A DNA stretch of 64,000 nucleotides from the NCBI GenBank assembly GCA_037783545.1, contig JBBELK010001063.1, forward strand, positions 124,001-188,000, read 5' to 3'. Every line of letters starts with the position of its first letter. Within the stretch, counting starts at the first letter, position 1. Below the pieces are notes generated by a model, which was given only the letters and a program-made list of their open reading frames with translations, was not told the DNA's origin and did not search any database. Positions 54,946 to 64,000 of the stretch are shown piece by piece. The position numbers and the translations under genes are program-made. This DNA comes from Henricia sp. BOLD:AAB3569. Taxonomy: Eukaryota > Echinodermata > Asteroidea > Spinulosida > Echinasteridae.

Positions 54946-55579
54946 CGAAGGGAAAAATAAATCCTCTTATCAGGTCCACGAGTTAGCATATATGCTGTAC
55001 CGGGTTATACGGGTAATCACAGTTTTGCAATGTTCACTTCTTAAAACTTAAATAATATGTTATAAACAAAAAATGTTACATGTATATGCAAATATTGTCG
55101 GTTATACATGAACATGACAGTACGTTTTCTAGCTGAATGGGGGTTTCTATATACATGTATGAATTGTGATTACAGTCACACAATTATAAACCTGCCAATT
55201 TTTGTTTTAAAAAGTAATTTTTGATTGTGGCTAAAATATAATGTACAGAAGAATATAATTCTAGGAGTGTATAACGACGGCGTAAATGTACATGTAACAG
55301 CAAGCAAGTATAGCACAGTTGCTATGGTTTTCTCATAGTCGGTCATTATCATAAGTTCTGCCCTCTGTAGGTATGCGGTCAATGCCAGCACAGTCATAAA
55401 TCACAGTCATAAACATGTCGCTACTCGAATCGCTGACACAGTGCAAGGCGTGGCCAAGAAACGCCATAACACAGCTGATTGGCCGACGGTCACTGAACAG
55501 ACTGTGTACAATGATATGGCCCATAGACATGTGTACAAACTTAAAATGACCAAAAGTATCGAGGCCGTCGCAGTAATGA
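54946..55579. other. Insertion of about 630 bp inside the 3' end of TRIM-E
   Basis: In paralogues only about 35 bp lie between the ends of the flanking TRIM sequence. The inserted segment is AT-rich with TACATGTA words and has no recognisable termini or coding sequence; its origin is unknown. Confidence 0.75.
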
Positions 55580-57358
55580 TTATGCTCTGTACATGTACTC
55601 CCTGTGCAGTGTAATGATGCGTGTCACTAGCGTTTCGACTGTCTTTGTGAATGAGGACGTAAATATATCACCAGCCTCGTCGCAGCACACGCCGCAAGGC
55701 CTCATGAGCGGACCGAATGCTTCAGTGCTGATGCTGAAAACCTCATGACCCAACAAATCTAGGCAGAGTAACCTGCACTCAGACCAACTACATAGGATCA
55801 AACGGTCGTCGTGTTGGAAGGCAATGTCTGACGGACATATGCGAGTAGGAATGATTGAAATCAACGACCCATCGAGGTTTGTCACATATACCACGTTTTT
55901 TTCTTCGTCTGCCACAGCAACGCGATTCTGCTCATCCGTAGCAATACAAGTAAGTTTACTTTTTCGCAGTTCCCCAGATTCATCTTGTGCTAATCTGAAC
56001 TGACTAATTAACTGTTGGTCCGTGTTGAACACTTTAATCAAATCGCCATCTGTGACCAACATCAAATCATCTCGTGTCACTGCCAGGCTGTGTGGAGCCT
56101 TCAAGCCACCTTTTGGATTAAAGGGAGTCTTAAAGCGTCTATTAGACGTAAATACAGAGACAACTGCCATGTCTCTAGGCCTATTTATTACGGCAATATC
56201 ACCGTTTTTAAAGGCGCCAACTCGATAAGCTATGGATTCGCCATCCTTAGTTTCCTCCCCCTCAAACTCATTCTTTAAGAGCCACTTTTCCTCATGAAGT
56301 ATTTTCCCCAGATCTGTATCAGAGACAACATCTGGACATTTGAACCCAATGAATGACTTCTTGTGGTCGACTTGTTCAAAGAAAAGTTCCTTCTGAAATT
56401 CCAGGTTGTGCATCACCTTGGGCCTAAGATCCAACATCTCAAAGTCGTCAGCATGTTCCATCAAGTCGCTCACAGCAGCCACAATGTTGAACACTTTTTC
56501 ATACTCTTCATCTCTGTCCTTACCGATTTTGGTGATTTCATCTCTGAAAAGCTGAGCCTTGGTCAGAATTTTGCCAATTTCCTCTTTTTCTTTAGGAGAA
56601 ACATCATCGCAGGCCTTGGACACCATTAGCTTTAATCTCTTCCGTGAGTGAGATGTGGAGTCTTGCGAGGCTTGGAATTCCTCTTTGCTCTTCTGAAAAT
56701 TCTTCAAGACGTCATCGACATCTTTACGATGAGATCCAACAGCATCGGCGATGCTGTTTAATATGTGTTCCGCTGTACGATGGTTAATCACTCCACACAT
56801 TGAACAGATCAGTATGTTGCAAGTCTCGCAGTAAAAGGAGAGATTTTGGTCAGGGTGCTGTGTGCATTTCGGTGAATGAGCCTGAGGATCCTTAACTGTA
56901 ACCCCATGGCTTGGACTGAGATCTGAAACAATTCGGTGCTTCTGTGTGTGTTTAAAACGCTTGTGAGCAGCCTCACATTTTTGGCAGATGTTCGCATTGC
57001 AGTACAGGCATCGAGAGATGGCCTTCAAACCGTCTTCACACTCTTCACAAATAAGATTAGAAGCTGAGTTTTCTCCAAGTAATTTCTCCCGTTTGTTGAC
57101 GTCATCGACAAGTGAGCTCAGGAAGAAACAGCTCTTAAGATTCTCAAGGCGCGAGTCTGGAATCTCCGTGGCCTTCCTACAGATTGGGCAGATGATCTTA
57201 TCAGCGTCAGGTTGATGCTTGCTGACCAAGTCTTCCAAGCAATCCCGGCAAAAGTTATGTAAGCAGTCTAGTATCTTTGGGTCTTTGAAACGGCGCAAGC
57301 AGATTGGGCATTCCAGATGTTCCTGGCGGATCTCACATTTGGCTGTAGATTCGGCCAT
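55580..57358 (-). CDS. TRIM-E: RING / B-box / coiled-coil / NHL protein, altered C-terminus
   Basis: This is a predicted TRIM-NHL ubiquitin ligase, 592 residues from the conserved start at 57358 (MAESTAKCEIRQEHLECPIC); the frame is open upstream to 57553 but only into a hairpin insertion. The RING is complete (CPIC, CLHNFCRDC, CPIC). B-box 1 (CEEC, CLYC, CQKC) and B-box 2 (CTQH, CETC, CSMC) are intact. A small in-frame loss removes about eight coiled-coil residues (KVFNIVAAV against KVLNSNRDKMERAKTIVAAV). NHL-like blades run to VCCDEAGDIF. There a 2-bp insertion (ATATAT for ATAT, near 55656) shifts the frame, giving a non-homologous tail that ends REYMYRA. It has the longest propeller among the open copies. 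Confidence 0.88.
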   Translation of the reverse strand: MAESTAKCEIRQEHLECPICLRRFKDPKILDCLHNFCRDCLEDLVSKHQPDADKIICPICRKATEIPDSRLENLKSCFFLSSLVDDVNKREKLLGENSASNLICEECEDGLKAISRCLYCNANICQKCEAAHKRFKHTQKHRIVSDLSPSHGVTVKDPQAHSPKCTQHPDQNLSFYCETCNILICSMCGVINHRTAEHILNSIADAVGSHRKDVDDVLKNFQKSKEEFQASQDSTSHSRKRLKLMVSKACDDVSPKEKEEIGKILTKAQLFRDEITKIGKDRDEEYEKVFNIVAAVSDLMEHADDFEMLDLRPKVMHNLEFQKELFFEQVDHKKSFIGFKCPDVVSDTDLGKILHEEKWLLKNEFEGEETKDGESIAYRVGAFKNGDIAVINRPRDMAVVSVFTSNRRFKTPFNPKGGLKAPHSLAVTRDDLMLVTDGDLIKVFNTDQQLISQFRLAQDESGELRKSKLTCIATDEQNRVAVADEEKNVVYVTNLDGSLISIIPTRICPSDIAFQHDDRLILCSWSECRLLCLDLLGHEVFSISTEAFGPLMRPCGVCCDEAGDIFTSSFTKTVETLVTRIITLHREYMYRA

Positions 57359-57502
57359 CGCGATTTCGTTTGAATGTGCCTGGGGAAAATAAAACTTGCA
57401 GATAGGTTTTAAAAAGTAAAGTTTGGTTGTATCCCCATTATTGCATCTTATATTATTATTACAATTTTGTGATGAAACTCCCAACTTTATTCGTGTGCGT
57501 TT
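57359..57502. other. TRIM-E proximal upstream flank
   Basis: It is conserved with TRIM-B and TRIM-D immediately upstream of the start codon (TTTCGTTTGAATGTGCCTGG, TTTTAAAAAGTAAAGTTTGG). It is a candidate 5' UTR/promoter region by position; I cannot place a TATA box with confidence. Confidence 0.6.
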
Positions 57503-57945
57503 GTGTTTGCCGGCAATCGGGGACTTTTTATTGCTTGAACAAAAGACGGACAATAGGGTCCCCTATAGACTGAGCAACCGTCCCCGGTTGCAATCCCGTG
57601 CAAATCCTATGGAGGCCTTCGCAAAAAAACTATGTCCAAAAAAGAGAAGCAATAAAAAGTCCCCGATTGCCGGCAAACACTAACGCACGTATCCGTGTTT
57701 CGGCAATCGGGGACACACCCTATAAAGCTGCAATTTAAATGTGAATAGTTTGTGCCCTAACCTATTGGTTTGTGCCCTAACCTAATGGTTTCTAAACCAT
57801 TATAGGTTAGGGTACAAACCATTTAGGTTTAAATTTCATCTTTGTAGCTTTAGGTAAAGTTAAGTTAGGTGCCACTAAAACAATTCTTCCCTATATTTGG
57901 GTTTTTAAAAGCTTAGAAGGATGTCCCCGATTGCCGGCGAATACA
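57503..57945. mobile_element. Nested foldback insertion in the TRIM-E upstream flank
   Basis: GTGTTTGCCGGCAATCGGGG (57503 on) is inverted at 57647-57680. A second pair, CGGCAATCGGGGACA (57697 on) and TGTCCCCGATTGCCGG (ending about 57938), follows. The inner part of the second holds another palindrome, GGTTTGTGCCCTAACCTAAT against its complement. In the TRIM-B flank the sequence runs TTTATTCGTGTGTGTG with no such insert. Confidence 0.83.
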
Positions 57946-58993
57946 AGTACTACTGTGTGTGTGTGGAGATATAAAATCTGAGGAAGGAATGCCATATGCG
58001 GCCGCTTTACTGCGTGGAACACACACTAAAAATATATTGGGCAAGTCAGAAGAACTTGTAACTTTCCACGTGGTTATGTGCCGTAACAGTGCAACTCCTC
58101 TTTGTGTGTGGATATGGAATTGAACCCAAAATGAAACAAACCTAATGTAAACAAACTTGAATCCAAACCGTATTCGTTAATTTAGAAATGAGTTTAAGAA
58201 GTATTAGTTCGGAAATTTAACACTTAACACACGAAAATTCCAACCACTTTCCTGCAATATAATTACTTTACTTACTGTAAATTATACACTCGTCCTTCAC
58301 CTATAAAATAAGTTTGGCTCAATGTAAGTCCAAAAAAATGAACTACAAATGGCGCAGCAAAAAATAAGTCACGAGTGATTTCGAAACTCACCTGATGTGA
58401 ACTAAAATAGCTGCGGGATTTCCACGCTTGAGCAACTATTCAAGGTGAAAGGTTAGATATAAAGTAAATCGTGTTTACCGTGCAATTATAGCGAGACTGC
58501 ATGGTAATTTATACGCAGTAATTTGCTGTTCAAAGGCCATTTATAAAAATGGATTCCCAGAACAAAGTTAGATATATAAATTGCAATGTACAATGATTAG
58601 ATAAAGGATGGAAATTATAATTTATACGCAGCAATTCGCTGTTCAAAGGCCGTTTTGTATTATTGATTCCCATCAATTAACGGCACTACATCCAGAAAAT
58701 TTAGCTACATTGTTCATGAACCTTCCTCCATGCATAGACGCAGAGATTTTTTTTTTTTTGTAAAGTAAATGCTAGAAATTAGCGTTAATTTTCCTAAAAT
58801 AAAGGTACAGTTGCAGGTTAAAGACAAATTACATGATTATAGACAACTTATTAAAAAGCATTTTCGATAAGCAATTTCTTCCTTTTCTTGTCAACTTATG
58901 AAGCAACAATTTGGGTTACTGCAAATGATGTATTGCTTGGGGCTTAAATATCCTTGCCGTGATTGGTCAGTATACTCTCTAAATGCAGGAGTA
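57946..58993. other. TRIM-E upstream flank, duplicated, no gene
   Basis: It matches 17080-18070 (TRIM-B) almost throughout and 51553-52200 (TRIM-D) in part. Confidence 0.8.
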
Positions 58994-59284
58994 AAAAACT
59001 CACTCTTCAAAAGAGTGAATCCCTTAAAAAACCACCTCAAAAGAGTGAAAATCACTCCCTAAAGAGTGGAAATTCTGTAAATAGAGTGAAAATCACTTTA
59101 AAGGAGTGAGAAAAAACCACTCCAAAATGAGCCATATGTAAGGTACAACTCGAAATAAATTGTCCTTTGCACTCCTTTAGAGTAATTTTCACTCTATTTA
59201 CAGGATTTCCACTATTTTTGGAGTGATTTTTACTCCTTTGTAGTGGTTTTATAAGGGATTCACTCTTTTGAAGAGTGAGTTTTT
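58994..59284. mobile_element. MITE of about 290 bp with long inverted arms
   Basis: AAAACTCACTCTTCAAAAGA and its inverse TCTTTTGAAGAGTGAGTTTT form the ends. The arms, about 120 bp each, are rich in GAGTGAAAATCACTC-type words and are separated by about 40 bp. No coding sequence. Confidence 0.85.
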
Positions 59285-60847
59285 CAATATAGACAAAAAC
59301 AGTCAATTTCGAGCTTGCTACACTACATGTATACAAAAGTCGATAACAAAAATCCTCAACAAAAAAGTGAAATAAAAGAAAACGGAAGAATTGAAAACAA
59401 AAGCTGTAACAAGTCTCTTGAAACTATCTTAAACCTTTTATTTCCATTTTACTCATGTTCATTTCCAATTAAAACCTAATTGATTAAATCCTTATTGATT
59501 CATGTTTCCTTATTTATGGCAATATTATACGTTCTCTAAGAAGGAATGCCACTAGAACACACGTAATGAACATACATTATCTTAAAGGGATGAAACCTTT
59601 AAAACTTTCAAAAATGTTCCTCGTGCATTCCTATTATAACAATATAGGTGAGCGGCAAACCCGCAAAAAGTCGCTTATTTTAGGAGTTTAATGTCCCCAT
59701 CCTACACAAAGCAACACCATACATAATTAAGTAGCTTAATATCCCAACCTCAAAGTTTTTGATGTGGAGCTTAGAAGTTCGAAGAAGGGTGATTTTTTGA
59801 TATTTTTGTCAAAAAACCTCATTTTTGGTCAAAAATATGATTTTCCAGATATCGATATTTTGGAACATCAACACATCAGGCCTTATCCAGGAAACCAAGT
59901 TCTAGGTCGATGTGATGCTCCAGCAAACCAAAATGACCATTTAAAAATTAGAAAATGTACAGTAAGTATAGGAAACGTTAGTATAAATTTGCGTTATTCT
60001 CAAAACAACATATAAAGTAAAAATATAGGTCAAATTTTCTTTTTGTCGGGGACAAATATGCCCACACACCTAGGCCATGCGCTCAAGGTAAGGGCTACCG
60101 AATTGAAGTGCAAATAAACCAACCTCCCACAACGAAACAATACCGAATTAACCATTCTCTTTATTTAATTTAAGGCATTGTATTACATCATCACAGGTCT
60201 TTTCATTTGCAAATTTTATCACAAATAAAATGACTGGAAACCTCATTTTTGATGACAATTTGAAATTGATATATGAGTGGGGCCGGGAGGGGTATAACTA
60301 GTCCGCATCGATACGACCAAGTTAGTAAAGTGTCTTGCTCAAGGGCACAGCAAGAGTAGCAACTAGCTCTCATGGCTATTCCAACCTGCACATTGACAAA
60401 AGAAGCCCTTACAAATTTCAGAGCTTGTTGGAGAAGGGACCCACAGTTGAAAACAAAGGGAAGAAAATTACACTTAAAGAGCAACAGTAGCCCGTGCACT
60501 GCAATTTGTGATTTAAATTTGTGGCGATTGTTCAAATGACAGCCTAAACAAACTGAGTAAACCAAAGAAACCACTAAAATGAAACCGTTTGTATATACGC
60601 AAGCCTGTAGAGAATAAGCCAGTTGCGTGATAGATTTGCATAAATCCTAGAGTCCTGCCTCTGCGCTATGGCGCTCGCATAATAATAAATTTGAGGCCAT
60701 TTTATGAGCTTCAAATGATTTATACGCCTGGACAAGGGGTATTTGTTTCGTACTTGGTAATTTGGTTCCTGGCGCTTGCAAGTCTGGGGGCCTGGCTTTT
60801 GTCGCTGGCGGTGTGAAGTTTGATTGATTTGAAGTCATTAGTATCGT
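59285..60847. other. Distal TRIM-E flank, no gene
   Basis: Positions 59838-60640 match 18098-18830 and in part 11700-12420, including GTGTCTTGCTCAAGGGCAC. The match ends at about 60620, which is the right boundary of the duplicated unit. Beyond it lies the 5' region of the DIRS element. Confidence 0.7.
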
Positions 60848-60988
60848 TTGGATTTGGGGGCGAAGGGATCGGCCCTGATGAAGCATTCTTCACTTTCGTT
60901 TGAGCAGCTAAGCGTTCAACATCACTTTGCTCGGTCTTCTAGAAAACTTGCCTGCCTATCATACACGCATTTTAATATGATTTACAAG

Positions 60989-61489
60989 ATGGGCCGCAAA
61001 TCTCGTGCTGCTGCTTCAGTATCGGATCCCCTCCCCAAGAAACGCCGGCGAGGAAAGCGATCGCAGTGGAGTGTGGCGCTGCGGAGTCACCAAGCCTCAC
61101 TGGCAAATCCAGCTTCATCCGATGCCGCTCCTGTGAGTGTGACCACCGAGTGGCCATCACCATCGAAGATGGCCGGGGTACACACGTTTGCCCTGTCTCC
61201 CTTGCTCCAGCAGCAGCTGACTCCGTTGCCGGACCAACAGTGGACTCCGCGGATGCAGCGACACCCCATCCATGAGGAACAGCCGTCTTCGTTACCGGCA
61301 GCGCAGGGATCTGACCGGGGTGCTTCTGCTGGAGGGGTAAGTCGGTCCTTCGTAATCTTGCTGTACTTATATAATCCCGTTTCAGTTAATCCCCAGACCA
61401 CCAATTCCGGGCCGGGGAACACTACATGTAGTTCCCTTCATTTTGCATTCCGCGCCCAGTGTTGTTTCGCCGGTCACACAGCCGTCTGA
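60989..61489 (+). pseudogene. DIRS-type retroelement, putative gag-like ORF
   Basis: The frame (open from 60848) has a basic N-terminus from 60989 (MGRKSRAAASVSDPLPKKRR), then a Ser/Pro/Gln-rich region. It lies just upstream of the DIRS RT in the position of the first DIRS ORF. The assignment rests on position and composition. A possible 49-nt intron (GTAAGT to TTTCAG, 61336-61384) is visible but unproven. Confidence 0.5.
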
Positions 61490-61710
61490 TGCCCCAGTAA
61501 TTTGCCAAGCCGCCCGTCCGCAACTGGCGGAAACCCCGCACGCTCCCTTTCCTTCAGTCTTTCGGTTTTTCGAACTCTTTCTGCTTTAATCAGCAGGGAT
61601 TTCGCTTAGGTTTTGATTATCCGCGCGTTTCCGTTACGACGTGCATCACTGTCTACTCGACAGCACCCGGGCATTTTAATGTCTTAAATTGATTGTGCGC
61701 TTGAACTGAA

Positions 61711-63010
61711 TTGGTAGGATTGCAGGCCCATTTTCTTTTCCTCCGTTTTCCAATTTTCGTTGTTCCCCAATTGGCCTTGTGCCAACACAACAATTTATCC
61801 TCCCCTTTCGATGATTCCGTGAACGACGGCATCGATCCGACCAGCACCACTGTCCACTATGTTCGGTTCGATGACGCTGTTTCTATGGTTTCATCTCCAG
61901 GGCGGGGTGCAATTTTAGCTAAGTCTGCTATTAAGTCCGCTTTTCAGCTGCTCCCTGTGCATCCCGCCGATTTCGATTTGTTGGGGATTTCGGTCGATGG
62001 GGTGTTTGTTTGTTTGTTTGTTGGGCTGTTTGTTTGTTTGTTTGTTTGTTTTATTTTATTTTTTTATTTTTTTTTATTTGTGTATGCCAATGGGCTGTTC
62101 AATTTTGTGTGTTACATTTGAGCCTTTCAGCACGTTCCTCGAGTGCTGTGTCCGCCGCGTCGCATCATCCGTCCCTCATATTTTTGCATTACTTAGACGA
62201 GTTTCTCTCTGTTGGCGCCGGGGGCACCTCAGAGTGCGCTCGGTCACTTCAGGCTTTTCGGAAATTGACCGTTTTGGTGTCCCCCTATAGAAGAGAAAAC
62301 CGAAAGTTCCTCGACACGTCTCTCTTTCTTTGGCCTCGTTATCGCCACTCTGGCACAGGAAGTTCGCGTCCAAACGGATAAGATTGGCGCTCTGTGGGTT
62401 AAGATTGCGGATTTACTGCAGAAGAAAAAGATGTCTTTGTGCGAAATACAGTTTGCAAAGCCATTCGGCCGGGTAGAGTTTTTCTCCCTCGTTTGCGCGA
62501 TTTGACGCGCGGTGTGACCAAGCCACACCACAGAATTCGATTATCATCCGTCCCGCGATTCGACGTTGCATAGCTGCATTTCCTGTCTCATTTTAACGGC
62601 ACGGTCATGTTCCCGGATGCGTTTTTGGTCGCAGCGATAATTGCATTTGTTCACGGTCGCATCGGGAGAGATTGGTTTCGGGACATTCTTTACGGGTGAA
62701 TGGGCGCAGGGTACATGTAAGTGGCCGAACCCCATTCGATCCCGTCTCATCTCAATTGCGTTTTAGGAATTCTTCCCGATTGCCCTCTCGTTGCGGCTTT
62801 GGGGACACGAGTTTCGAAACAAGCGGGTGATTTTCTGGTGTGACAACCCAACGGCGGTCAGCATCATTATTTGGAAGACGTCGAAGTGCCGTATTTCATG
62901 AATTTAGTGCGTGATTTGGCGCTTTAGTGCTTGAAGCTGAATATCCATTTCAGAGCCCGACATGTCCCGGGTCGCAATATGAAATTGCCGATGCCCTTTC
63001 TCGCTATTAG
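61711..63010 (+). pseudogene. DIRS-type reverse transcriptase / RNase H, decayed
   Basis: DIRS elements are tyrosine-recombinase retrotransposons whose RT is distinct from LTR and non-LTR RTs. Visible pieces are VNDGIDPTSTTVHYVRFDD, GAILAKSAIKSAFQLLPVHP, ADFDLLGI and PMGCSILCVTFEPFSTFLE. Further on are FLHYLDEFLSVGAGG (catalytic YLDD changed to YLDE), PLSRRE-like sequence, and RNase H pieces (EFFPIALSLRLWG, VIFWCDNPTAVS, the ADALSRY-like end at 63008). A GTTT run at 61999-62040 interrupts it, and the pieces lie in different frames. No recombinase is present; the element stops at the junction near 63010. Confidence 0.83.
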
Positions 63011-63997
63011 ATGGCACGTTTTAGTAGTCAGGTCGGACTTTAAAGTTTGAAAAGCCAACTCACACTCTACAGTCCACAAAACCTGAATGGGCTCGGTCTT
63101 TTTCAGCAAATCAGTCAAAGGTATGGCCTTCCGAGACAGGTTTGGGAGGTGGTCCTTATAGTAATTCACCATTCCAAGGAAACGACGCACTTGCTTCTTG
63201 GTCTTCGGTCTAAGGAACTGCCGAACAACTTCTACTTTATCAGTCAAGGGACTCACTTCCCCTCCACCAATAAGCTTACCAAGATATTCAGTTTGAATCG
63301 TTGCAATGCGACATTTAGTTGGATTTGCCGTCAAACCGGCACACTGTAACCTATCCAGAACCTCACCAAGTCTATGTATGTGGTCATCCCAAGTACTACT
63401 ATAGATGATCACATCATCCAAAAATGCTCGAGTTCCCTCGGCCCCTTCCAGAATGGCGTCCATCATACGCTGGTAACAAGCTGGTGCGTTTTTAAATCCA
63501 AAAGCCATCCTAGAAAACTGGAACTGGCCAAATGGCGTAACAAAGGCACTTTTTGGTCTGTCCTCCTCCTTTATCGGAATTTGGTAATATCCTTTAGTCA
63601 GGTCAAGTGTTGAAATAATCTCCGCCTGTCCGACTATGTCAAAAACCTCCTCGATTAAAGGCATAGGGTATGCATCAAATACCGTGACGTTATTCAACTT
63701 ACGATAGTCCTGTACTAGCCTCAATTTCCCACCCTTTTTAGGGACAAACATCGCAGGGCTAGCCCATGGGCTAGAGGCCTTCTCAATTATTCCCTGTTTG
63801 AGTAATAACTCTAGCTCATCCTTCATTGTTTGGCGTTGTATATGAGGAACAGTGTAACATTTCTGAAGGATGGGAGTGTCATCAGTCAATTTGATAACAA
63901 ACTCTGTGACGTTGGTCAAACCCGGGTTGTGAGAAAATACTGCACCATAGTGTTGAAGAAGATCTCGGCACTGCAGGGTCTTCCTGTTGTCGTCCAA
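62924..63997 (-). pseudogene. Ty3/gypsy-type pol fragment (reverse transcriptase)
   Basis: It encodes the RT of an LTR retrotransposon: SSPWASPAMFVPKKGGKLRL, VQDYRKLN, TLDLTKGYYQIPI, FGQFQFSRMAFGFKNAPACY, catalytic FLDDVIIYS, and the connecting LRPKTKKQVRRFLGMVNYY. All RT catalytic Asp are present. It begins before the right window edge (protease and gag would lie beyond). Homology ends at about 63015, after LKSDLT; the last 30 or so codons are read antisense through the DIRS RNase H end, so RNase H and integrase are missing. Confidence 0.9.
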
Positions 63998-64000
63998 CTG

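Noticed and set aside
3787..57358. TRIM copies as processed retrogenes
   Set aside because: They are intronless, but more than 1 kb of upstream and several hundred bp of downstream non-coding sequence are shared, which points to DNA-level duplication.
57359..57553. N-terminal extension of TRIM-E by 65 residues
   Set aside because: Its first part lies in the foldback insertion at 57503 and the rest matches non-coding flank in other copies.

Overview
This is animal nuclear DNA, not bacterial. It has intronless TRIM-type genes, several classes of retrotransposon (Tx1-clade and CR1/jockey-type non-LTR elements, DIRS, Ty3/gypsy), tRNA-derived SINEs, many short hairpin DNA transposons, a 39-bp satellite and long minisatellites. 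The TRIM-NHL expansion, the Tx1-clade and DIRS elements, the SINE ending in ATT repeats, and the frequent word TACATGTA together suggest a marine invertebrate, most likely a deuterostome such as an echinoderm, hemichordate or amphioxus. The species cannot be fixed from this window.

The backbone is a tandem array of five paralogous units, all on the minus strand. Each holds one single-exon gene coding for a RING, two B-boxes, a coiled coil and an NHL-like beta-propeller: TRIM-A (3787-5588), TRIM-B (15062-16937), TRIM-C (22034-23902), TRIM-D (45041-46864) and TRIM-E (54826-57358). Non-coding flanks are shared between units on both sides of the gene, so the copies arose by DNA-level segmental duplication. 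All five are damaged in the C-terminal propeller. B, C and E keep an open RING, B-box and coiled-coil part of about 525-590 codons; A and D are clear pseudogenes.

Layout: 1-3436 holds GC-rich 20-21-bp minisatellite containing an apparently perfect inverted repeat (arms at least 557 bp) and a duplicated block of about 480 bp. TRIM-A follows, with one satellite monomer inside it. The interval 5.6-15 kb holds hairpin elements, the 39-bp satellite array (9088-10181) and SINE fragments. TRIM-B and TRIM-C are separated by two hairpin transposons. Next are two near-complete Tx1-clade retrotransposons lying head to tail within one TTTC microsatellite (24508-31786 and 31811-38416). A degenerate Tc1 transposon and a SINE come next, then TRIM-D, whose upstream flank was split by a CR1/jockey-type retrotransposon (about 48.1-51.2 kb). 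TRIM-E follows, its 3' end broken by two insertions. The right edge has a decayed DIRS element joined tail to tail to a truncated Ty3/gypsy pol.

The paralogous flanks act as natural empty sites and date several insertions as later than the duplications. The most interesting signal is in the 3' UTRs of the two Tx1-clade elements: five copies of a 54-60-nt unit that folds as a three-way junction, in which all outer-stem pairs are kept although the bases differ. This suggests a selected RNA structure.
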